This document shows, piece by piece, positions 55,441 through 64,000 of a stretch of DNA of 64,000 nt. The notes below the pieces were generated by a model. The model did no database searches and was not told where the DNA came from. It saw only the letters and a list, made by a program, of their open reading frames with translations. Origin of the DNA: Hexactinellida sp. DTS-2022 (taxonomy: Eukaryota; Porifera; Hexactinellida). The position numbers were made by a program, and so were the translations under genes. Numbering within the stretch: position 1 is the stretch's first letter; the number at the start of each line of letters is the position of its first letter. The DNA is taken from the NCBI GenBank assembly GCA_028753945.1, contig JAPNXP010000015.1, positions 1,674,001 to 1,738,000 of the forward strand, read 5' to 3'.

Positions 55441-57370
55441 CATAGCCTACTCTATCATAAGGCCTCCCATCAAAATCATTATTTCCTTCGATAATCCTTT
55501 CAGATATAAGTTTATAATAGTTGAATTTACCTGACTTCTACCAGACTGACAATGGTCATCACAAAAGAAGAAGGTGTCACTTAAAATATTCAAGAGTAGA
55601 TGCATAGATAGGGTTTTGAAACTGATCTTTGTGATAAGAATATTTTCTTCGAATAACTCTAATATACAAAGGCAATTTAAACGTATTCGTAAATAATCTT
55701 ACAAGGGAATTATAGCTTTCCTCTGTTCAAACGATTTGTCCATTCGTTTTCTGTAAGTATTTTTGAAGTAATGAATGCAATCGTGAAAATTTGTCACGAA
55801 GGAGGAGTTGGTGAGTTATATAGCCAGAAAAATAACCAACTACGTGTTCTGTATTTTCTGAGATTCCAATACTGTCAATATTTTCAAGATCCATATTTTC
55901 CATAAAATCTTCGGTATGATGCTTTATATCTTCAAAGGTAACTGTCAGGTATTTATAGTTTTAATTATGTTTCAATATAATCTTGTAAGAAATTATTGAT
56001 TCAGATCGTAGTACTTCTGTTAAGCTGAGAAGGAAGCGACCCCACTCATACCTCGGTGTTGAGAGAATCGCCTCTCGTCAAATCATAAGTTAGATCGGAA
56101 ATTGCAGTAAGGCACAAAAGGTCTGAGGATAAACCGAGTTTACCTGAACATTTCCATATTTATAACCATTTGTTCATTTGTCGTAAAAACGCGCAAACAT
56201 TTCGGTATGTATGTGAGTTGATCGCATTGCCAAATGGATGAGGGTGGGAAAGTTCTATAGCGTTGACTACTAGCCACCAAAACTGAATGAGTTCAAGAAA
56301 AGCAGGAGTTGTAGATCGATACCATGTAAATATTGGCGCATAGCTGTGGTTGTTTTGATATCAAAAATAGATAAACGAGTCGTACTGATTGCTTATTATT
56401 TCCTGGATGGAGTGCGGTATAAGTAAGTGCTGGCGCTTCGCGTAGATGTAGAGCCAACTCCATATCTATGTTGTGAGATTCATGCAGACTGGACCAATTT
56501 ACTAAACCAGCTGGAATACAGTGAATGAAATCTAAGAGAAGTATTTTTAATTGGGAGATTTGAAAGAAACGCTTGCTTAGTAAATTGTTACGGTATTCTT
56601 GAGCAAATGAACAGTGTCAAAACAGGTAAATTACTCGCGAGGTAGTTGGATTGGACATACAATAATTTTTGTTGCAATAGGATAAGATTTCATTAGGTGT
56701 TTAATAGAAGCGATGTTCGTCTTATGATTTTCGTAAATAACTGCCCGAGGAGTGAGATGGGATTCATTCAAAACTTCAGGGCAATTCGAGAATGCCATCA
56801 TTCACAATATTTTAAGTTAGTTTAACGATGGGTATGGCTTTTAATACATATGGAATCGACTTCGTAATAGAAACTACCATGAAACAGAGTATACTCTTGT
56901 ACATCAACGAATCTTTGTCACACCCGATATGTCATTACCATTAAATTATTCCTGCTGCTAAGGGGAATTTCGTCAAGGATAAATACTACGTCATTCCTTA
57001 TAAGGCATTCTTCTCTAAGCTTGGAAATAGATTTTCCACTATCAAGAGATTATGACTTGAGATCACGCAATAATCGAATACTGGGAAGAGTAATAAATTG
57101 ATTGAGAAACTTTTAAGATGTGTAACGTAGTTGAAGTGCAAACCGAAGTGTTTTAGGTGAGTACTTGGGCACTCATTTTACACTATAATAACTTAGCTTG
57201 AGTAACTCTTTTATGACATCAGTTGACAACTTAGCACTACAAACTGAGTTTCTGATATAGTTTGGCAAGTTATCAAGCATATCAAGAGATGTGATCTTAA
57301 AACCCTTAGAACAGGAGATATAGTCCGGAAGTGGAATAGGAGAACCCTCGTAACTAAGTTTTACGTGCAA
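55441..57370 (-). pseudogene. P-D: divergent P-like transposase remnant
   Basis: A P-A-like terminus, CATAGCCTACTCTATCATAAGGCC, starts at 55441. On the minus strand, decayed coding sequence can be followed through stops and frame changes: 57370-57173 (GSPIPLPDYISC, ITSLDMLDNLPNYIRNSV), about 57125-56960 (LQLRYTS, DVVFILDE), then about 56520-56240 (AGLVNWSSLHESHNID, APALTYTALHPGNNKQSV, NAIELSHPHPFGN). These motifs belong to a group of THAP-associated P-like transposases distinct from P-A, P-B and P-C. No open frame of useful length is left. Confidence 0.6.
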
Positions 57371-57779
57371 ATCAATGCATTATTTTACTTGGGCAATACC
57401 AGATTTAATATCAACGCGATATATCGTGAAGTAAGTTTCAGTTAGAGAGTGCATTAAAGATTTTATAACTCGACGAGCCCCGTAGGGGCAAAGTCGAGTT
57501 GGAATTCTACAAATGGCATAACCAGACAATAACATAGCTTGAATAGTTCGTTTAACGGTTGTTACCCACAGATTATGAGGGTACTATCATGGTATATATT
57601 AGACATTCTATGAGATACAAGTCAATGTATGAAACTAACTACGTAGTAAGTTTAGCTGACGTAAAGAAAGCCTAACGTCTAAATATTGGGCGTATTTCAC
57701 CACCAAACATGGTGCTACGTAGACAAATCCTGCCAATGAGACTTGTTACTAGTATCTAAGCTAAGGATAACTGAGGTGA
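57371..57779. other. no gene seen
   Basis: Contains a short hairpin (AACTCGACGAGCCCCGTAGGGGCAAAGTCGAGTT) at about 57466-57500 and nothing else recognisable. Confidence 0.5.
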
Positions 57780-58110
57780 AGACTCTGGTTGAGTTCATTT
57801 CATCGCTTCCTGATTCTTCAGGAATTATTTGTTAGAACCGTTTGAAGGTGTTGGCATTTGACCAGTCCGCTACGTTTAGGATTGTGTCTGTTGGCAGACC
57901 TACTAAGGCATCTTTTGAGGTTGAGGATGATCTCGTGGAGTGTGCCTTAAACACAGTAGTGTCGATGCCTGCTAGGTTGAGGGTGTATTTTACCCATCGA
58001 CCAATAGTAGAAGTTGTAACTGGTTTGAGGGGGTTTACCACAGCTATTAGGAGGGCACTAGACGTATTGAGAGCCCTATTGCATAAGATTCAGTCCCGCG
58101 TAGGATTCTG
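57780..58110 (-). pseudogene. tyrosine recombinase fragment (DIRS/Ngaro-type)
   Basis: The minus-strand frame reads STIGRWVKYTLNLAGIDTTV, FKAHSTRSSSTSKDALVG and VADWSNANTFKRF. The HxxR box (AHSTR) and the W....TF.RF box are those of tyrosine recombinases of DIRS-like/Ngaro retrotransposons or Cryptons. After TFKRF the next codon is TAA, exactly where the nucleophilic Tyr (RFY) is normally found. No reverse transcriptase or other partner is adjacent, so it is an isolated fragment. Confidence 0.75.
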
Positions 58111-58261
58111 ACCCGAAAGTCTCAATTTGATTTTAGTGTAATCTGTGTTCTATCCCTAGTATCCCGGTTACTTTTATAAAAGCTACTTTCTAAGATTTTT
58201 ATTACATTAATTGTATTATTGTTTTAGAATTTCAAATTCAAATTTGACATTGACGATTATT

Positions 58262-58821
58262 ATGGATGCGAGCGAGTATCAGACACTTCTTGGATACCTC
58301 CAGACGCATGAGATTCTTAGCGAAATCAAGAAAGATCGCTATAAGAAGAAGAATTTTATCAGAAAGTGCAAGGAGATTTTGGTTCAAGACCAAAAACTGA
58401 TGAAGGTAATAATTTCTCAAATTATTTACAGATTGGTACAGTCGACTCCGCTTAATCGGGTCACATCGGGACCAGGTTGTTTTGACCCGATTAAGCGGAG
58501 AAACCGATTAACCGAAAATAATGTAAGCCAAACTGTAATTCTGTCCTATAAATCCTGTAAATTTTGACCCGATTAAGCGGAGAAACCGATTAACCGGTGT
58601 CCCAATTAAGCGGAGTTGACTGTAATCCCATTCAATATTATATTTAGAGCATGATGAAGAAGAACGGAACCTTTAAATACCTCGAGACTCCAATTGACAC
58701 AGAAATCAATGACATTATTGGCTTCTACCACAATGTCACTCACCCCGGAATCAATACTACTCTTGACAGGATTCGAAACAAATACGATTGGAGTGGCATT
58801 TACAACGACATCGGGGAATTT
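58262..58821 (+). pseudogene. Ginger1-like 2: N-terminus and H2C2 (HH half)
   Basis: Exon one 58262-58405 starts MDASEYQTLLGYLQTHEI and ends before GTAATA. The intron contains a MITE (58439-58622). Exon two 58648-58821 reads DIIGFYHNVTHPGINTTLDR and YDWSGIYNDIGEF before GTAAGC. Confidence 0.85.
58439..58622. mobile_element. mariner-type MITE, CGACTCCGCTTAATCGG ends
   Basis: CAGTCGACTCCGCTTAATCG and the inverse of CAGTCAACTCCGCTTAATTG, flanked by TA (58437-58438, 58623-58624); GATTAAGCGGAGAAACCGAT is repeated internally. Related degraded sequence lies near 11790-11850. Confidence 0.9.
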
Positions 58822-58883
58822 GTAAGCTATCTTTTCGCATTAATTTCTATAGAATTCATTTTTAAATAATCTTCGTCATTTAG

Positions 58884-59446
58884 ATCAAAACTTGCCACAC
58901 CTGCCAGAATTCTGCCGTTCTGTTACCTCATCCTCAACGCGATATCCAGCCCATCGCCCATATTTTGGTAATCGTATGCTACTTGAGCAAATTTGTAATC
59001 GCACGACTCCTCAAAACCAAGACATCAAGGGAAGTATTGGATTGTCTACAGGATATTTATCTATCATTTGGTGTACCCAAAATCCTCCAACATGATCAAG
59101 GAACTGAATTTTCAAGCAAGGTATATTCTAATGCAGTTTTGATGCTTTCCAAATTGTGAATATTATTGTTAGTTATTAATATAAAATGAATAACTATGTG
59201 CTACTTTCATGAACAAATAATTTGTTAATTTACAAATGCATACACTTACTTCGGCATAAGTACAATTTCATTGGATTTGTGGGAGTGGTGGCGTGTACTT
59301 GAGTAGCTGACTTAAATTAATCTTTAAAATAATGTTGCATCAGGAATTTCCACAATAAATTTAATGTCGACTTCCGAAGAACCACTGCCTACCTACCACC
59401 CGCAGAATAACGGACTTGTCGAAGCTCACAATAAAATTTTGAAAAC
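58884..59446 (+). pseudogene. Ginger1-like 2: integrase core
   Basis: 58884-59120 reads IKTCHTCQNSA (CC half of the zinc domain), then, after a deletion, ILVIVCYLSKFVIARLLKTK, DIYLSFGVPKILQHDQGTEF (second catalytic Asp). The segment that should carry the first Asp (W..IGMD.. in relatives) is missing. 59344-59446 (after CATCAG) reads LVEAHNKILKT with the catalytic Glu; its start is frame-shifted. Confidence 0.8.
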
Positions 59447-59801
59447 GTTAGTTCTGTAGTTTATTAATAATTCTTAAAAATTAAATAACCAACAAATTAT
59501 TTACTTACTCAATTTATTGAATGTTGAAATTATAAATCCCAATTCAATACTAAATACAATCATTATAATAATCAGGGAATGAAAGGTTCCGAACGAACTT
59601 ATGAACTTGAACTGAACTAACTGAACGAACCTTACATTCTCTGATAATAATATTTATTCAACAAAACTAGACTTAATTTAATTAAAACTAATAAAATAGC
59701 TTAAATTTCCAATATTATTCCAAACGCTTCAAATTCAATGCTTACAATAGTTATTAAGCCTTGAATTTTGATTTAACCGTTGTTTTATAAAAATTAACTA
59801 T

Positions 59802-60199
59802 ATGATGTGCAATGGGGAAAAAGAATGGGTAGATAAATTACAGCCAGCAGTACTAGCAGCCAAACGATCCACAGGCTACACACCATTTTATCTCATGTTC
59901 GCGTTCGGTAGAGATTTCGATTCCTCTAATCTACTCAATCTTATCACCTCTCCAAATAACCCCGGCTTCAAATCACCAACAATTATTGAAACAGAAACAG
60001 AATTAGCCCACCCGAATATAATATTTACTCCAATGGACATTGATGAAATTACAGATCCTTACGAACTCCCAAATAACGATAACGAATGGGCAGAAACAAT
60101 TGCTGCAACTCGTAAGACGGACAAGAAAAATGCAAGACAAAACATCAAAGAAGAGCAAAAGTCCAAAAGAAAACCTACTACCGCAAAGTCAAACGCAAT
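59802..60199 (+). pseudogene. Ginger1-like 2: integrase C-terminal linker
   Basis: Open frame with WVDKLQPAVLAAKRSTGYTP and FYLMFAFGRDFDSSNL, then an acidic/Pro-rich linker and a Lys-rich end, parallel to 39454-39855. The exon end is estimated at a GGTGTG donor. Confidence 0.75.
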
Positions 60200-60462
60200 A
60201 GGTGTGTTGATACGTCTTATGTTTCACTTTGCTATTGTAATTCTAATAAAAATCATTTTTTCGAATTCCTTACATATTTCAAATGTATTGTGTTTCCGAG
60301 ATACCATCTTACGAAACATAATGAGTCGGTGATACTATCATGTGATGTATAATAATAGTAACCTTAGGTATTTGAATGTGTTATTGTTATTGCGAAAGTT
60401 CTGGTTCAATTACGCATATTCCGAACTTCTTATTCTGCAATTCATTGAGTGTACTGCTTTAG

Positions 60463-60676
60463 GTCAGAATTTGAAGAAGGAGATCAGGTTATAGTACACA
60501 ATATCAAGAAAGCAAAGAGACTCCCTGGAACAAAAGAAGCAAAGAAATACTTAGGCCCATATTCAGTAGAGAAAGTAACACCAAGCCACCTCTTAGCACG
60601 AAAAGATCCCAACAGCACAAAAGTAACAAAATTACCTCTCCATCTCTCTCGAAAATATTTCCCTCGCAAACAACCG
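60463..60676 (+). pseudogene. Ginger1-like 2: GPY/F exon
   Basis: Between TTTAG and GTAAGT. Reads FEEGDQVIVHNIKKAKRLPG, KKYLGPYSVEKVTPSHLLAR and LHLSRKYFPRKQP. It is uninterrupted, unlike the same exon in the first Ginger1-like element. Confidence 0.88.
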
Positions 60677-60738
60677 GTAAGTTAACTTTAGTTGATTGTT
60701 TACCCTCTTACTAATGACTCATTCCTATTACATTTTAG

Positions 60739-61510
60739 GTTACACCAACGAAGAATCAAACACCCGACATCACATCAACCGGATTTTCTATTTCGCATGC
60801 AATTGGTAAGTATTTTCGATTGTTTACTGCTATATTAAAAATGCGTTATTAACAAGCACGGTTATGAATCAGACACTGGCAGGATTGTAAATAAATCATT
60901 TTAGATTTCAAATCATTTCAAATTTTTCAAATCAAATCAAATCAAATCAAATAATTAGCCACTCAAAATTATCTTAAATCAAATCATATATTTGAAATAT
61001 TTAATTTGATTAACAACACTGGTCATGATATTTCTACATACTATTCGAACTAGTTCAATCCTAAAATTTTAAACACACTTTATTTGATTTCATTTAGAAC
61101 CATTTGAGGAGACCCTGACTTTAGGAGCAACTGAAGAAATCTATGAAATCCCTGAACAACGAGGAACAGAAGAAAGTATTGATGCTACACTAACAACCAT
61201 AAAATCTCAAGTATTAACAGCCCTTAACAACCGTACCTATCTAACCCCACTACATAAAACGCTCGCCATCGAAGCTGAGTCACTAACATCACTAAAATCA
61301 CTATACGATTACCATCCATCGACTGAACTAGATTTTACGACCAAAGAATCGATCGCCATCGCTACCGCTAATTGGTACAACGAATATCGCAATAGCCATT
61401 CCTGTAACGATCCAATACAAATCAGAAAAGACTATGATTATCCACTCGCAGTTCTGTTACCTGTTGTGATTCAGTTAATAAGTTATCACCTAAGCATCAA
61501 GCAGAAGAGA
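60739..61510 (+). pseudogene. Ginger1-like 2: linker exons
   Basis: 60739-60805 (TPTKNQTPDITSTGFSISHA) and an exon from about 61098 open to 61510 (TLGATEEIYEIPEQRGTEES, NRTYLTPLHKTLAIEAESLT, IATANWYNEYRNSH). No known domain. A frame change near 61465 leads into KHQAEEIITIETNPLPSNHL, continuing to the peptidase-like part. Confidence 0.65.
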
Positions 61511-62278
61511 TAATTACCATCGAGACCAATCCATTACCATCTAACCATCTGAATACCATCTCACAGATTGCATCACTACCAATAGCATATCCTATGTGGG
61601 GGAGAGCACAATGACATCATGCAATCCAATACCTGCTCAGTGGACAACATCCTAGCCATCCTAAGTTCTAAGAAAGCAAACATACTCGATGCACTGAACT
61701 TAATCGGAACCTCACCAACTGACACCAAATTCTACCATCTGTTCAAACTGGCTGCTAGTAATAAATTCGAAGAACTGCGAGATTATATTGCCAAACAACT
61801 CGGGCTGGATATTCAATACGATTCAACTGGTTTGATGCAATCATACAATTTTTTTGGATCAGAAGGCAACATCATTCAATTCCTAAGAGCAGAAGACCTA
61901 TGCAACGACAGATACATTACCAACTTCAAATGTCACCACTGCACCAACATCTTTAACACCACCACTATGATAGGAAATATTGGCAGCGTATTCACTAATC
62001 TGGAGTCTTCTATAAACCGAAAACTAATTCCAACTAAATGTAAGTCCTGTGGATCAAGTGATGCAATCTGTGAGAGGTTATCTGGGCATTTTCAAACCAT
62101 TCCTATACTGCTAACAATTGAAATTGGACACATTCTAACACAAAGCAAACAAGTATTAATATCTGACATCGACCAACAATTTACCATCAGTCATCAACAA
62201 CAGACATTACATTATAAACTAGCTGGCTTTTCCATCTTCGTTAACAACCACTTTTACTCTATCCATGAACTACTATAG
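61511..62278 (+). pseudogene. Ginger1-like 2: USP-like cysteine peptidase domain
   Basis: Open from 61619, with upstream coding (MWG) one base out of frame at a run of five G. Contains MQSNTCSVDNILAILSS (candidate catalytic Cys codon 61634-61636), FKCHHC and TKCKSC (two CxxC pairs, as in the zinc-binding fingers of USP enzymes), PILLTIEIGH, and FSIFVNNHFYSIHEL (candidate catalytic His). This order of Cys box, CxxC/CxxC, hydrophobic strand and His box fits the USP/UCH-like peptidase fold; it is not the OTU type. The last few codons and the stop come from the inserted P-C end. Confidence 0.65.
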
Positions 62279-64000
62279 ATAAGGACTGGAAACGACAATA
62301 AAAAATTGGACCATGGACGAACTAGAAGTGCATTCGATATTTTTGCCTATTACAATAGGTTATGAACTTTACACATGAATTATGTTGTTTTACCTGGATT
62401 CGACACTAAAAATGGACTGGAAATGCGTTTTAAGTGTCTAGATTTAAGGTATTATTAATGACCCATAAACATTGAAACTATATTTGAGTATATATATTTG
62501 TTTTTGTATTATGTGTATGAATGTATATTTTGTACGGGATTTTGTAAGCGATAATTGTTACCCAATTCTTTTATGCATTTACTACTTATTTCTTTACTTT
62601 TTTTATATTAACTAGTTTATATGAGTCAAACGCGTTGTTGTGCTTAGCACACGTTCTGTATTGGAAGACAAATTGCAGAGGTTACCTTAGTACCACTGTT
62701 TTCAGATTGCCTAAGTTTCACGTGATATCAAAGCCAAATGGAGTAGAGCTCTCCATGACTGATATCTTCAAGAATACAAGATATTATTTGTATCCACAAC
62801 CTTAGAGCGGAAGAATACATTACTTCCTCAAGTTCCACACCCAACTTGTCCAGAGAGAGCTCTATATATTGTTTCATTGGACACAATAAAGTTGATATGA
62901 AACAATTGGCTAAACTTGGACATTGAATCATTGGTGTTACGTTACTCTATCCTTCACTCATTTGACTACTAAACTGAATGAAGCTAAGTTTAATGATATT
63001 CGATTATTGTACAAAGAAGAACGACTTTCTACTATAAAGTAAGCTCACTACCTCAGTAATGTATGTTGGTCCACAAGTTTAGTTCTGAAATTTATCTAGC
63101 ACTTGGCGTATTCAACGATAAATACCCCTCTTAAACATGTGCGATTGAATGAAGAGTATTCTATACATCATAGCGTTTGGGTTTCTTGAATTAGTTTGTA
63201 AATTGCTTGAGGGATGGAGTTCAACAATTGGAAAGGATGATAAACTTAGCTCACAAAATTTCAAAAGTTATAGTTTTTCCCAATCTTGTATTGCTCTGCC
63301 ATTAACCATTTCACAGCTCACTCTAATTGTGGTTATGAGAATGTTCTTAACTATAACTCCAGAATACCCAACATGGGCGCCGAAACTCTCCAACGCTAGG
63401 GGGTGACACCCTCCCTGACCCCCCCCCCTTTCGGCGTCTATGATACCCAATAGAGCACCTATTTGGGATTTATATTGAATGATGAGCGATGCTTAATATC
63501 ACATGACCTAATCTATAGTATTAAAGAGTCAACTTGGCCTAAACCCAGTTATGGATTTGACAAATCCATCTACTCCACAGTTCTGCTTAAACCTATAATT
63601 TTTCTTAATCAATTTATCCACACTTTTTTTTCAACAACAGATGGAAATAATTCATTTTCTTGTGACCAGGATATTGAAGTTATTCATGATCTAAGCTAGA
63701 TCGACCTTAACATTAATGTTCTCCAATCTGTTGTGGTTGCTCTTATTATCTTGAAACCACTAACTGCCATCATTGTATTCAACGATCAACTACTTATACT
63801 GAAACAAGGATATTGAGATTACAGAGGCTACGAAATATGACCTTGTAAGATATGTATATATTGATCGTGGTTCTATTTAAATGGCCTTCAGATATTGAAA
63901 CTGAATCAATTGTGGTATTGTGGGAGATATCAATCAAGTTGATTAAAATCAAGCTTTAAAAAACAATAATATCCCCCGCCTTCTAGAAAAGTGTTAATTC
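62264..64000 (+). mobile_element. P-C copy 2, start only
   Basis: The terminus CATGAACTACTATAGATAAGG, then GGACTGGAAACGACAATAAA and TGGACCATGGACGAACTAGA, match the ends of P-C copy 1 (43779, 50711) for ~230 bp. Plus strand; runs off the window. The THAP and catalytic N-terminal exons are absent between 62510 and 62900, so the copy is internally deleted. Confidence 0.85.
62700..64000 (+). pseudogene. P-C copy 2 transposase, partial
   Basis: Frame-broken pieces collinear with copy 1: about 62960-63070 (TTKLNEAKFNDIRLLYKEE), about 63110-63150 (NTPLKHVRLNEEY), 63149-63360 (LELVCKLLEGWSSTIGKDD, SQSCIALPLTISQLT), 63450 onward (PIEHLFGIY) and 63600-63700 (STTDGNNSFSCDQDIEVIHD). A short C-rich foreign segment (about 63372-63445, CCCTGACCCCCCCCCCTTTC) interrupts it before PIEHLF. 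Continues past the window end. Confidence 0.8.

Larger units (their letters stand above)
58211..62263 (+). mobile_element. second Ginger1-like element, with USP-like domain
   Basis: A multi-exon integrase-type transposase gene parallel to that at 36428-41900, exon by exon, but with a different C-terminal peptidase-like domain. No TIRs or TSD were found: the right side is cut at 62264 by a P-C element and the left border is uncertain. Intron GT..AG signals are clear at several junctions (58406, 58822, 59121, 60677, 60806). Likely dead: the first catalytic-Asp region of the integrase is deleted and frames are broken. Confidence 0.85.

Noticed and set aside
1..64000. tRNA, rRNA or other structured RNA genes
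   Set aside because: No cloverleaf with conserved A and B boxes and no rRNA sequence was recognised by eye; hairpins found are better explained as mobile-element repeats.

Overview
The window reads as eukaryotic, invertebrate-type genomic DNA: AT-rich, no operons, introns with GT..AG borders inside the transposase genes, a satellite array, and almost every recognisable protein belonging to a eukaryotic DNA transposon. I cannot name the species. Nothing here looks like a clear housekeeping gene. The stretch is a graveyard of transposons inserted into one another, and many insertions can be dated relative to each other by target-site duplications (TSDs) and by an uninterrupted second copy of the same target elsewhere in the window. 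Layout: 1-130 is a piece of a ~79-bp satellite in reverse orientation. 131-5453 is a broken Helitron (HUH Rep, PIF1-like helicase, C-terminal OTU protease-like domain). 5454-8281 is AT-rich with irregular tandem repeats and a few possible exons. 8282-14236 is a P-superfamily transposon (called P-B here, minus strand) split by a 2.9-kb element with long inverted arms (9619-12527). 14660-26282 is mainly the ~79-bp satellite, interrupted by an internally deleted P element (P-A copy 1, 16709-19363), by a block of ~130-bp hairpins and a duplicated ~0.6-kb unit (19784-23117), and by a deleted hAT element (24379-25598). 26283-42938 is P-A copy 2 on the plus strand, into which a 946-bp palindrome (27050-27995), a 7.5-kb Academ-like element (28401-35872) and a 6.6-kb Ginger1-like element (36208-42835) were inserted; each of these three holds clean TSDs. 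43008-51290 is P-A copy 3 (minus strand), split by a 6.9-kb P element of another family, P-C (43778-50711, 8-bp TSD). 51291-55440 holds several non-autonomous elements. 55441-57370 is a remnant of a fourth, divergent P-like lineage (P-D). 57780-58110 is a tyrosine-recombinase fragment. 58211-62263 is a second Ginger1-like gene, cut by the start of a second P-C copy that runs off the window end. How the parts relate: all mobile elements look inactive (frameshifts, stops, deletions, nested insertions). Shared themes are THAP-domain P transposases of four lineages with a common subterminal motif near GGACCA-GGATG, and peptidase modules that resemble deubiquitinases: OTU on the Helitron, OTU on one Ginger1-like element, and a different, USP-like domain on the other Ginger1-like element. 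Element names P-A to P-D and 'CACAGTGGGCA family' are my own labels.
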